Assembly (NCBI RefSeq): GCF_026230105.1
Contig: NC_079478.1
Location: forward strand, 35,417,653-35,481,652
From: Diorhabda sublineata
Taxonomy: Eukaryota > Arthropoda > Insecta > Coleoptera > Chrysomelidae
Direction of reading: 5' to 3'
Length of the DNA stretch: 64,000 nt
Shown here: piece after piece, positions 34,637-45,087 of the stretch
How positions within the stretch are numbered: position 1 is the first letter of the stretch
Layout: every line of letters starts with the position of its first letter
The notes under the pieces: generated by a model
What the model was told of the DNA's origin: nothing
What the model saw: the letters and a program-made list of their open reading frames with translations, nothing else
Databases searched by the model: none
Program-made: the position numbers and the translations under genes

Positions 34637-34960
34637 TGTCAAAAGTCACGAAACAAATCGAGTCAATCGATTATGATCTAAATGTTCGGAAAGTAATCCT
34701 GATCATGTTCACTGATGATAGGAAACTTGGAAATTCCGACTGCTTGACGTTTAGAGTATCAAAATGGAGGTTTCAACGAGTTTTTACTTCATTATATGAA
34801 AAAATCTTGGACCTTACCGTTCCTAGACTGCCAATCCTATTCTCGGCTGCAATTAATGTCAATCTGTCGGAACATTAAAGTTTTATTTTATCAGTGAACA
34901 TGATCAGGATTATTTTCCGAACATTCAGATCATAATCGATTAGTTTCGTAACTTTTGACT
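34637..34960. mobile_element. Foldback (MITE-like) element with ~75-bp inverted arms
   Basis: The left arm (34637-34716) and right arm (34890-34960) are inverted copies. They share AATCCTGATCATGTTCACTG, ATCGATTATGATCT, AATGTTCGGAAA and GTCAAAAGT, with a 9-bp insertion in the left arm (GAGTCAATC). The loop is about 173 bp. A partial direct copy of loop and end (TCAAAATGAAGGTTTCAACG at about 35013 and GTGACTTTTGAC at about 35082) lies just downstream. The open frame at 34636-34878 runs through arm and loop and is not credited. No clear target duplication was seen. Confidence 0.7.
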
Positions 34961-35314
34961 TTGAAAATGTTATGACGTAACCACAAGATTTTGAAACAGT
35001 ATTTACAGTGTCAAAATGAAGGTTTCAACGATTTTTTAATTGTTTCGGTTCATTCCGGTTAATTCGATGATAGATTTGTGACTTTTGACTATTGAGAATA
35101 CAGAGGAGTATTTCTAATGGGAAAAAAGTTGAAAAAGTGTCCAGAGGTGGACAAAAATAGATTTTATTTCATTTGTATACAAGAGTAGATTCTTTCGAGC
35201 GCTTTTTTCAATTAAAAGAATATTTTTTACAAAAAAAAAATTGAAATATAACACCACTACTAATAATAATTTAAATGTATGTAATACAATACTTGTCTCC
35301 CAAGACAATATGGC

Positions 35315-35333
35315 AGGTTAGGTTAGGTTAGGT
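35315..35333 (+). repeat. Short interstitial TTAGG tract
   Basis: AGGTTAGGTTAGGTTAGGT contains nearly four units of the insect telomeric pentamer TTAGG. With so few units it may be chance or a repair scar. Confidence 0.7.
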
Positions 35334-35339
35334 CATGCC

Positions 35340-36365
35340 GAACTACACGATAGTTCAAAAATCTTCCACGATGGCGTTGGTGTAAATAAGATAGATATGA
35401 ACGTACCAATAATAGATGAATTTAAGTACCCGCATTTAAGAAATATAACTGGAAAAAATTTTGAGAAGACGGTGCACCTAGAGTGATTTCATTCCGTATT
35501 TTTTACTGATATTTGCCGCTTCTTAGTTCTAATGTATCACCACCCTCATTTAACGAAAATCAAGGGAGTGCCACTTTTTAATAAAATGGCTAAACATCTC
35601 TTGAAGAATCAATATTTCTGATTCTTCTAAAACAATTTAAACTTTCATCATACTATTTTAAAATAATCAAAAACGATTTTCCTGTCATGAAAACATTAAA
35701 AACTTTTAGACTCATTTAATTTAGTTATCGTAATATAGAACTGTATGGTCTAATTTAGTAATTTACGTTTTTTCAACTCATTTCTCATTAAAAACCTTTT
35801 TGTATTTTATTCTTGACTTTAGGTTTATTTTTAAAGGAAATTAGTTTTAAAACCCGACGTTTCGACCTATTTCGGTCTTCATAAAGATAGGTTGAAATGC
35901 CAGTTTATTAAAACTAATTTTCTATCAAAAGACACCTAGAATCAAGACTGTTTATCAAGAAAAGTAATTTTAGATAAAACCTGTATGTATGCATCACAGA
36001 AAACTAAATGGATTTTAAATAAAACTAGTAATTTTAGTAAGCATTTTTATTATCCAAATAAAAAGACTAACAAAGTTTTATTTCTTTATTACCAAGAGAT
36101 TATTAATAGATTATTTGATTTATATTTAGTATATGGGGTGTCAAAAAAGTAATCAAGATTGTCTCAATAAAGTTTAGTGTCCCACTGACACCATACTGCA
36201 TGCCATTGTAAAACAGGTACATTAAAGGAATTTCTAGTGTTATACGAATTTGTTATTAGAAAAACCATAGATAAACACTTTTTTTAGCACTTTATAAATA
36301 TCCATAACTTACTATTGTTATATTTCTAATATACACTGAAAATCAATATATAAGGTGAATATATA
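35340..36365. other. Intergenic stretch with short dispersed-repeat fragments
   Basis: At 35850-35900 CCGACGTTTCGACCTATTTC then GGTCTTCATAAAGATAGG forms an imperfect inverted motif that looks like a dispersed insect repeat. At 36132 GGGGTGTCAAAAAAGTAA resembles a transposon end. No gene was found before the UBL4A stop codon. Confidence 0.45.
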
Positions 36366-36767
36366 TCAGAGTCCACTGGCCGCACTCTCAATTTCTGATT
36401 TTGCTATCCTTTCTAAATCGTCCAAACTAAGACTGTTAACTTTGGAATGGAAATTTTTCATAAATTCTTCTACAATTACTTTACATTGCGCTTCATGGTA
36501 GTATTTTCTTAAAAATTTGTGGAGCGTAGTATTGAAAAAATCCGGGTTCTTTATGGCGACGTACAGCTTAGTTCCATCTTTTATTTGTGGGTAATCACTT
36601 ATACATTTTTCGTCTTGTAAACATTTTCCAAATAAAATTAACGTTTGTTGGAACACTGGTATCCTCATATTTTTCTGTACTAGTTTTTTTAGTTCAGACA
36701 CTGTACTACTTTCACTAACGTCTAATAAAGTACTTCCACCTTGTAAACATTTCACTAAAATCTTCAT
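36366..36767 (-). CDS. UBL4A: Ubiquitin-like protein 4A (Get5-type) homologue, 133 aa
   Basis: This intronless frame encodes a two-part protein. Residues 1-73 are a ubiquitin fold: MKILVKCLQGG at the start, VSELKKLV helix, IPVFQQTLILFGKCLQDE, SDYPQIKDG and LYVAIK. Residues 77-127 match the C-terminal BAG6-tethering domain of UBL4A, with FLRKYY (85-90) and the hallmark LSLDDLERIA (113-122; TLDDIERLA-like in vertebrates). In animals UBL4A joins BAG6 and GET4 in the cytosol and hands tail-anchored proteins from SGTA to GET3. There is no C-terminal GlyGly, so it is not a conjugating modifier. It is a little shorter than human UBL4A (157 aa), with a short linker. Its ATG lies 417 bases from that of the divergent MRM2 gene. 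Confidence 0.85.
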   Translation of the reverse strand: MKILVKCLQGGSTLLDVSESSTVSELKKLVQKNMRIPVFQQTLILFGKCLQDEKCISDYPQIKDGTKLYVAIKNPDFFNTTLHKFLRKYYHEAQCKVIVEEFMKNFHSKVNSLSLDDLERIAKSEIESAASGL

Positions 36768-37184
36768 TTTGCTATTTAAGAATAATATTCACAAGATATT
36801 TTTGTCAATTCTAGATAATTTCTAAAATATTTTTAATTAGAACCAATGTCATCTGTCATTCTAAGTCAACTGTCAATAGATATTTGATAAAAAAGAAGTT
36901 GAATCTTCATAGATAAATGAGTATAATATATATATAGAGAAAAATATTTCTATTGTAACATAAAAAATTCAAACTATCTACTATATATACATATATAATA
37001 TTTTCTTATATCATTGTGTTTCGTGTTAGTGGTGGCATTTACATAAGATTCTTGATTTTTATTTCGTAATAAATATTTCGCCCTCTATCGATTTTATTGT
37101 ATAATTAAGATGCGGAAACCCAAATATCTATTTGTATTACATTCTGTGGTATATTATTGTTATAACCTATAAAAATTTAAAAAA
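36768..37184. promoter_or_regulatory. Shared intergenic region of the divergent UBL4A/MRM2 pair
   Basis: The 417 bases between the two start codons must hold both promoters. The stretch is very AT-rich, with TATATATATAGAG near 36930 and ATATATACATATATAA near 36980. No single box could be assigned to either gene. Confidence 0.6.
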
Positions 37185-37971
37185 ATGGGAATGAGATTGT
37201 TAAAAAGGTTTTCTACTTTTACATGTTTAGAAAAAAAAGTGTCACCAAATTCTCTTAAATCTAAAACAAAAAATGTTAGTTCACAACACTGGTTGTCGAG
37301 ACAACTTTCAGATCCTTACGTAGAAAAAGCTAAATTAATGAACTACAGGTGTCGAAGTGCTTTTAAACTATTAGAAATAGATGACAAATATAAAATTCTC
37401 AAACCCGGTCAAATAGTCTTGGATGTAGGTGCATCTCCGGGTTCTTGGTCGCAAGTAATTGCACACAAAATAAATTCAAATGGCAAAAACAAAGAATTGC
37501 TCACTGGTACTGTGATAGCAATTGATAAACAAAATATTTACCCGATAGAAGTAAATTTAACATTATTTTAATTAATTTCCGATTTGAAAGTTTATTTTTT
37601 AGGGTGTAACAATTTTTGGTAATATGGATTTTACTAGTGAAGAGGTACAGAAAAAATTGATGGAATTTTTGGGCGAAAGAAAAGTGGATATTGTCGCTTC
37701 AGATATGGCACCAAGTGCTACAGGAATCCGAGATATGGATAACGAGAATATGTTGAAACTTTGTTATAGTGTGTTGAGATTTTCGTTACAAGTTACTAAA
37801 AATAGTGGAATTATATTAATGAAATTGTGGCAGTGTGGAGATACTAAAAAACTAGAAAATGATATTTGTAGATTTTATAATAATGTCAAAGTGGTTAAAC
37901 CAAAATCCAGTAGATCAGATTCTACTGAAATATATTTATTAGGCAGAGAATTTAAAGGTTTAAGATCATGA
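37185..37971 (+). CDS. MRM2: Mitochondrial 2'-O-ribose rRNA methyltransferase (MRM2/FtsJ family), 244 aa
   Basis: Two exons, 37185-37550 and 37603-37971, are joined across a 52-bp GT-AG intron in phase 0, giving ...IYPIE/GVTIFGN.... The start begins MGMRLLKRFSTFTC, a basic, hydroxylated leader that suits mitochondrial import. The SAM-binding motif VLDVGASPGSW lies at 78-88. The FtsJ catalytic tetrad is complete: Lys61 (SAFKL), Asp156 (ASDMAP), Lys195 (LMKLWQ) and Glu230 (STEIYLL), with spacing close to that of bacterial FtsJ. MRM2 methylates the 2'-O of a uridine in the A-loop of mitochondrial large-subunit rRNA using SAM. Length matches human MRM2 (246 aa). The frame's continuation past 37550 runs into a stop, which supports the intron. 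It diverges from UBL4A and converges with WDR45B. Confidence 0.93.
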
Positions 37972-37972
37972 C

Positions 37973-37978
37973 AATAAA
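37973..37978 (+). terminator. Polyadenylation signal of MRM2
   Basis: AATAAA starts one base after the TGA stop (37969-37971) and is followed by T-rich sequence from 37994. If used, the 3' UTR would be only about 15-30 bases. Confidence 0.5.
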
Positions 37979-40240
37979 AAGTTATAAAAACATATTTTTT
38001 TATTCCCTAATTTCTCATAAATTTACCTGAAGTTATTTCCCAAAAATTGTCCTTATTGAAGAAAATTTACTCACTGCAAACAGCTGATTTTGCTTGGAGA
38101 ACAAGTAAAGGGTAGAGATTTTTCGGAATTAAACATTTTAAACACTTTATTTAAACTATTTTTCTCAGAGTAGTGATTTGTTGTCACTTTTTAAGATTAA
38201 TTATTTCGTTCAAGCTATTTTTGCCAGTGTAGCGATTAATTGAAGCAAATTGTCGCTTATGTTTGTCAATTTTTTATTATTAAAAATTTTAAACACTTTA
38301 CTTAAATTATTTTTCTTAGTATAGCGAATTGTTGCTTTTTTGTCACTTTTTTTAAGACTACACATCAAAAAAATTATATCCAAATACTGATCAACATTTG
38401 GGGATTAAGGAATAGTGGTAGGCGAATTAAACAAGTGGAAATTTCTAATATATTTTACTACTTACAAATATATTTTCGTCCAGATAAAAACGTTTCTTTT
38501 TTTTCGTTATTTAGAAGCATTTTTTTCAATATTTTGAATAAATAAAATCCCTTTATGGAACAATTATACATTATCAATAAACTTTTATAAAGACAACATT
38601 ATAAAATACCATAACATAAACAGAAAATTCTAGTTCACTGAAAATCGACAATTAATACAAATAGAATTTAGACAACTTTCTATTTAGGCCCTTTAACATC
38701 AAGTATAATTATTTGCACATATTTTTCACACCATAAACATTGCTAACATCGAAATACTTGATCACGAATATTAAAGAATTATCTTAGATAGACTGAGAAT
38801 ACTCCAGATCTGATTCCTTGTGCTTATTTACGTTTCCTAGCCTAAAAATTTCGATTTCAAGGAAAATTTTCATCAACTAACGAAATGATAGCATAGTTAA
38901 AATTATATGGAAGGATTTAAAAAGTTATAAAAAAACTATCAACTTAAAAAGTTTGTTGCACGATAAAGATGAGTTTAAAAAATATGTTTTGTTCACTATT
39001 TAGGTCGGAAACTATTCAAATAACACTCGTATAATAAAATTTTTATCTTAGTAACACTCATATAATATAATTTTTATCTTAAGTGATATTACTAACGCCT
39101 TTTTTAACTTTTAGTGATTGAAATTCTCTGTTTATGTGTAATAATATACATATACAAAATATCAACAATCTACATTTACATCAAAATGTTTCGAAGCAGA
39201 TGTTTTCAAAAAAAATGAATTACAGTCAAAATTTGTCACAAAGCAAAGTGTAAAGTTCTATATTGGAAAAAAGTTTATAGATGACAATTTAAAACATTCT
39301 TGTATATAAAAGAAATATTTTAAACCTAGGTTTACGTATTACAGCTTACGAAGAAATTAGAAAGACATTTCGTATACCTCAATGTACAACAGCATCACAA
39401 ATCAAACCTGATAGTCCGCATAAAGTATTCTATTACTTATTCGGTATGTTAGTTTCATGTAATGGTGGTTTTATTACAAGTTTTAACCCCAATTAGCTGC
39501 ACTTTAATATTGACACCATCAGTATGGGAAAAGAAAGTGAAAACCATGTTAATAGTTAGTGACTATAAGAAAAACAATAATATAAAAGTAGGGGACAAAA
39601 TTGAAGTGTAATAATTAACGTGGAGATTTCGGTTTAGTTTAGAAGTGGAAAACAGGAATAGAGCTCGTGAAAATATGTGGAATAGCTCCTTTCAACTGGA
39701 AAGGTGAGAAATTTGTTATTAATTGATGTTGGATTCGTCAATCCAGTGCTCTAGCTGTTTTTTACGGTTGTTGGTACATTTGAACTACTAGTATCACAAT
39801 TAATGTTGGATTTGTGAATCCGGTGCTGTAGGTGGTATTTCAGTTATTGATACAATTTCATCTTTTGGCTTCCAAACTTTTGATAATTTATTTTAATCAA
39901 ATTTTAGTGCATTTACAAAAACAAATCAAATAATTTACTCGATATTTTTTATTTAATTATAAAAATTAAAATGGCACTAAGTTTACTAAAAAAATAGCTC
40001 AAAACAATATAAAAAAAATTTAAACATATAGTATACACCTATATTTTTTATTAAGATAGATCACCCTGTATGTTGAACTAACTATATACAAAAAATTTAA
40101 AATATTCAAATTAGATTTTTTTAAATCTCATAATGCCTTTATGAATAATAATTTAAAAAAAATTAAAAGTTCGATATGAAATTTTAATTTACATTTTTTT
40201 TGATCTCATCGTATATTATAAAAAAATAATATCAAGCACG
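37979..40240. other. AT-rich spacer between convergent genes, with small local duplications
   Basis: Partial duplications are visible: AAACACTTTA.TTAAA.TATTTTTCT at 38140 and 38290; CACTC.TATAATA.AATTTTTATCTTA at 39020 and 39056; and TGATGTTGGATTCGT/TAATGTTGGATTTGT at 39724 and 39801. The last resembles the repeats in METTL14 intron 3. No gene was recognised. Confidence 0.5.
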
Positions 40241-40242
40241 TG

Positions 40243-40259
40243 TTTATTCAACATTTATT
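40243..40259 (-). terminator. Polyadenylation signals of WDR45B
   Basis: Two AATAAA hexamers on the minus strand (at 40254-40259 and 40243-40248) lie about 70-80 bases past the stop codon of the WDR45B-like gene. Confidence 0.55.
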
Positions 40260-40325
40260 ACAATAAATCTCCTATTTTAGCAAAATATTCATTAGAAAAA
40301 TAAATCTACTCTTAGTAACACCAGA

Positions 40326-41752
40326 TTATAACAATGAAAAATCATCTTCAGTCATTTCCAAAAAATGGGCGCAAGATTCACGTACATACTCCCCATTCGC
40401 GTTAAACACAAATTTATAGTAACACCCATCACCACATACAACTGTAAGTAATTAAAAATAAAATTACACAAATCAAACTTAAAAAAAAATTTTTTTTAAA
40501 TAAAAACACTTACCAATAATAGAGTTATCGTCAGACCCAAAAGCGCATATACATGGAGGACCATTAGGGATGGAAAATTTGCAGAACGACCACGACGAAG
40601 AAAAATACTTAGGTAAAAACATGGCATTAGCAAACGATGACTGTTTATTCAATTTAGGATCTTCTAAAGAAAAAACGTGGACGGTACCACGATCTGAAGA
40701 TACACATAAAGATGTCGAGTTTCTATTAAAGTTTATACAGTATATATTTGCCTAAAAAATCGTATAATTGCGATTACATTATTAGAAGATACAATTTTTG
40801 TACCTGACTACTTCCTCTTCTCAACTCTGTCACTTTATCCCCATTGTCGGTATTAAAAATTCTTATTAGTGTCCCTTTTTCGCTTGCAGTAGCTAACAAT
40901 GTCCCTTGTTGATTCAATGCCATACAATTAATGTTCGTTTCGTGAGCAAAAATGAATACAAAAGATTTTTCTAATCGTGCTAAATCTACTATTTCTACTT
41001 GTCCGGTTTTTCTAGCAGGAAAGGCCAAAATTGAGTTGTTACTATTTGGGCATAGAACGCATAATCCCTTACATTTTGGGTTAGTTTCGTATACATGAAG
41101 TTGTTGGGGGTTTTTCGAAAATGTATATACTTTTATTATTCTTTCTACAAAAAACTTATTTCAAGAAATTCCAAAAATGTGTGTCGGTTATCACTAAAAC
41201 ATTTCCCTTACCTAATACAACAACTATTCTATCTCTTCTCAATTTCACAGTTAAAACTGGGGAATTGAATTCTAGAGATATAGGAGACGTTTTATTTATA
41301 TCATCCCATATCATAAGCTTATTTGTAGGATATAATGGATTTGATCCACCACCAACGAAAGCTAGATAATTGCATCTGAATAACATCTCGACAAAACCCA
41401 GTCCCCCATTTTCGAAATCTTGTCTTTCTTTTGCTTTTAAAGGGTCACAAGTGAATATTCTAAAACCGGTACTAGTAGCACAAGCAAAACATCCTGAATA
41501 TAAACAAATATTTATTTACAAATAAAAAAAATGCTGACAATAACTATCTTAGTTATTTATAATAGACATCAGTTATGAAAGTAAATCGTAAATATTAAAA
41601 GTTTTGTCTATTAAAATAAATTAGGCTATATTAATGGATATAAATGTGTATTAATACTTCATACTATAATTTACAAATAACTTACCATGATCTTGATTAA
41701 AAGCTATGTAATTCAATCCATTATTATATGGATTACTTGAACTCAAATTCAT
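40326..41752 (-). CDS. WDR45B: WD-repeat phosphoinositide-interacting protein (WDR45B/WIPI3), 347 aa
   Basis: Five coding exons, in transcript order: 41752-41686, 41493-41212, 41144-40804, 40751-40514 and 40441-40326. All four introns are GT-AG (192, 67, 52 and 72 bp). Joined, they keep one frame of 347 residues (human WDR45B has 344). The product starts MNLSSSNPYNNGLNYIAFNQ and continues HGCFACATSTGFRIF, CNYLAFVGGG, VKLRRDRIVVVL, LCVLCPNSNNSILAFP, ATASEKGTLIRIF, LRRG (224-227), FLPKYFSSSWSF and HFLEMTEDDF. It is a seven-bladed PROPPIN; the LRRG (FRRG-type) motif binds PI3P/PI(3,5)P2 for autophagosome formation. FLPKYFSS and FLEMT favour WDR45B over WDR45 (WIPI4). It is head-to-head with METTL14. 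Confidence 0.95.
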
Positions 41753-42175
41753 TTCGTTTGTTATTGTGGTTTATATTCATTGAGCAAATCATACAGAAAA
41801 AAATATGTTTTTACAAGAAAATAAAAACACCACTTGGAAATTGACACATCTACCGATACTAAATAACCTACTCTTCTTTTTTCGTTTCTATGTATGCATC
41901 CTAATAATTAAATAGTTACAATTTCAATATTTTTCTATTTTTTCTTACAATAAAGAGAACTTTAGAATGAAATTTTAAAAAATATTAATCTGAATTATTT
42001 TATTATTTTGTAATATAATTAATTTGATTTTAATATTTCGGATGATAAAGCTAGATGTATACTATAAAGCAATAGACCAGTAGCGTCAAAAGTTATTTTG
42101 AGGTTAGGTTTTAATTTTCATCAAAATACACAAGTTGTATATATTAAAATATATGTTTACAATAAGATTTTTAGA
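41753..42175. promoter_or_regulatory. Shared intergenic region of the divergent WDR45B/METTL14 pair
   Basis: The 423 bases between the two start codons must contain both promoters. It includes GTAGCGTCAAAAG (about 42080) and GAGGTTAGGTTTT (about 42100). No TATA box can be placed with confidence, as is common for housekeeping genes. Confidence 0.6.
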
Positions 42176-44782
42176 ATGGGGGAAGTATTGAAGGAATTAA
42201 GAGAAAAGTCTCGTAAAAGAAAACTTTTGCTAGCACAAACCGTAAGTACTAAATAAGAATCTCATACCAAATTAATTATTTCTTTTTATTTCAGTTTGGA
42301 GTGTCTGGAGTTGAAGAACTGAGAAATGTCTTAGGAACAGCCGAATCGTCTCAAGAAAAATCTGTTAACAAAGAGAGTACTAGCGAAAACGAGAAATACG
42401 ATTATAAAAATAAAGATTATTCAGATGAATTAATATATAAAGATTCATCTTTATTTTTAAAAGTAAATATTGATTATTTTTCTTAACACAGCACTAATAT
42501 TTTATAATTATAGGGCACGCAATCTTCTAACCCTCATAATGATTATTGCCAACATTTCGTGGATACAGGTCAACGTCCTCAAAATTTTATCCGCGACGTC
42601 GGTTTAGCAGATAGATTCGAGGAGTACCCTAAACTAAGAGAACTCATTAAACTCAAGGACGAACAAATCCAGGAAACTGCCACTCCGCCAATGTATCTCA
42701 AATGTGATTTAATGACTTACGATTTAAAACAAATTAACAGCAAATTCGACGTGATATTAGTGGAACCTCCTCTAGAGGAGTATCAAAGAACAATGGGCGC
42801 TACAAATATGCAATTCTGGAGTTGGGAACAAGTGATGAATTTGGATGTTGGGGAGGTAGCAGCACAAAGGAGTTTTGTGTTTTTGTGGTGTGGCAGCTCA
42901 GAGGGACTCGATATGGGACGAGTTTGTTTGAGAAAATGGGGTTTTAGAAGGTAAATAATCATTAGAATACTAATGGTACACTAAATTTATTAGAAAAGTT
43001 GAAGTATTACATTTAACATCCAAAATAATCATCAGAATTTGAGGTTTTTAAACGTTTCACCTATTTTGATATTAAGTTTGATCTTATTTGAAATTATAAA
43101 AAATTTTGAGCAAAAAGTAGCCTTGCAAATAGATTTGAATGTCTCAAATTTACTTTGAATTATTGGATCTGTCTTTTCATTATAATGGGTCTTTTTTTAA
43201 TAGTTATTGATACATTTGAACTAATACTGTCCTAACTATTAGAAATGGGAACTTTCAGTTATATTGTTGTCATTCAAACAATAATTATTGCTACTTTGAC
43301 TCTTATTTTGGCGTGATTGCCATTTCTAGGTACCATCTTTACATTAAAAATCTTTACTTTCTTGGTTTGTTACAAGTTTTATATCAGGATTTAATGAGTT
43401 CAAAAGTTGAAATTTTGTATGCTTGCTTAATTTTAATAAAGTCGATTTGTAAAATGATTTAAGTATCTCAAATAATCTTTTAAATTGTTGGATTTGCCTT
43501 TTTAGTACAACAGGTGGTTTGTAACAGTTATTGATACATTTGAACTACTACTGTCATAACTATTAGAAATGCGAACTTTCAGTTATATTGTTGTCATTCA
43601 AACGCTAATTTTTGCTACTTTGACTCTTATTTTGGCGAAATTTTCATTTCTAGGTATCATTTTTGTATGAAAAAATGCTTTACACTATTTGTTTGAGTTT
43701 TTTACTTGTAGATTTATTTCCAAGAACTGGTCATTTTTATTATCTTAGGGCGTTTAATAAATTCCAAAAAGTTTTATAATGCATTTATTCAACCAAAAAT
43801 TAACACGAAAAAATTATTTTACATATATTAAAACAAATAACCTACAAACACACAGACAGACAAGAGGTTATGAAAGCAGTGCGTACTAATCATATATGAC
43901 GGAATCTTTGTGTGCCAATAACTTTTATGTATTACATATTAGATTAGTTAGGGATATTTTTATTAGTTAATAGGATTATAATGTACAAAATTTCTTATTA
44001 ATAATACTTTTGATTTACCAACTTAACTAAATAGAGATCAAATTCATACACACACAGTATAGATGTCATGAAAACAGTGTCTACTAATCAGAGATGACGG
44101 AATCTTTGTTTAACAAGAATTTTTACGTATTAGGTAGATTTTAATTAGTTAATACAAGATTTCTATTAAGAATAACCTTTCCTTAACTAACATTTGTTTA
44201 TGTGAACATATGGTCTATCAGGTGCGAAGATATATCCTGGATAAGGACGAACATAAAAAATCCGGGGCATTCGAAAACTTTGGACCCCAAAGCGGTTTTC
44301 CAAAGAACTAAAGAACACTGCCTCATGGGTATCAAAGGTACTGTCAGGAGATCGACTGATGGAGATTTCATCCATGCTAATGTTGATATCGATCTAATAA
44401 TTTCCGAGGAAAATGAATATGGCAGTTTGGAAAAACCGGTCGAGATTTTTCATATTATCGAACATTTTTGTTTGGGTAAGAAGATTTAGGGCACGTCATA
44501 ACGATTGTTGTTAATTTGTTTACTTTAGGTAGAAGAAGACTGCATCTGTTTGGTAGGGATAGCACCATCCGACCGGGATGGCTCACTATAGGACCCGAAC
44601 TGACTAATTCTAATTTCAATTCTGATCTCTATTTAAGTTTTTTTACTCCTACTACGCTTACTACAGGGTGCACCGATAGGATCGAGGCTTTAAGACCGAA
44701 AAGCCCTCCGGCTAAGGGAAAGGGTAATTCTAGTGGTAGGGGAAGGACTAATTTTCAAAGGGGCAGAGGAAGAGGGAGATAG
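42176..44782 (+). CDS. METTL14: METTL14, m6A methyltransferase complex subunit, 392 aa
   Basis: Five exons: 42176-42241, 42295-42462, 42514-42950, 44222-44475 and 44529-44782. All introns are GT-AG (53, 51, 1271 and 53 bp) and the joined frame is intact. Landmarks are the N-terminal basic helix (ELREKSRKRKLLLAQ), IYKDSSLFLK/GTQSSNPHNDYC across intron 2, RPQNFIRDVGLADRFEEYPK, the EPPL motif (162-165) that replaces the catalytic DPPW, FLWCGSSEGLDMGRVCLRKW, DPKAVFQRTKEHCLMGIKGT, DGDFIHANVDIDLI and GRDSTIRPGWLT. A short Arg/Gly-rich tail (SGRGRTNFQRGRGRGR) ends the protein. METTL14 is the non-catalytic partner of METTL3 and binds substrate RNA through this fold and the RGG tail in the nucleus. 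Length is near the fly protein and shorter than human (456), mainly in the tail. Confidence 0.97.
43138..43735. repeat. Two-copy tandem duplication (~322 bp) in METTL14 intron 3
   Basis: Shared blocks include CTTTCAGTTATATTGTTGTC, TTGCTACTTTGACTCTTATT and AGTTATTGATACATTTGAAC, found in 43138-43400 and again in 43460-43730. A partial third copy of the block starting TGTTGGATTTG occurs outside the gene at 39724-39860. Confidence 0.75.
43848..44200. repeat. Second two-copy tandem duplication (~200 bp) in METTL14 intron 3
   Basis: GATGACGGAATCTTTGT (as TATGACGGAATCTTTGTG in copy 1), GTCTACTAATCA/GCGTACTAATCA and ATTAGTTAATA blocks occur twice, about 200 bp apart. The second copy ends just before the exon 4 acceptor. 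Confidence 0.7.
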
Positions 44783-44841
44783 TTTTTTTTATTTTATTTT
44801 CGAGTTTTTTTTTATATCAGGAATTGACAGTTTAAAGTGAA

Positions 44842-44847
44842 AATAAA
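44842..44847 (+). terminator. Polyadenylation signal of METTL14
   Basis: AATAAA lies about 60 bases after the stop codon and is followed within 25 bases by TTTTGTGTTTATTATT, a suitable U/GU-rich downstream element. Confidence 0.65.
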
Positions 44848-45087
44848 TGGGTGAAACGATGAATTATTTTGTGTTTATTATTCCTTCTCGGTAACTGTTT
44901 TAAATAGACTCTTCTGCGCCCCCTAGTGATGTTAATTTACGGAAAAATTCGGTTGATGATTTTGTTTGATCGTACTTTATAAAGCAAAAGGCAAAAAGTT
45001 TGATGGTAGATTTTTTAACTGATTTAAAAAACAAACTACGTCGCAAAAAAAAACATTTTGAAACGTCTACAGACCTGAAAGTGTTGA

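Noticed and set aside
41121..41369. Plus-strand 82-aa open frame
   Set aside because: It is the antisense shadow of WDR45B exons 2-3 and their intron.
40326..41752. Assignment of the WD-repeat gene to WDR45 (WIPI4)
   Set aside because: The FLPKYFSS and FLEMT segments and the overall pattern fit WDR45B (WIPI3) better.
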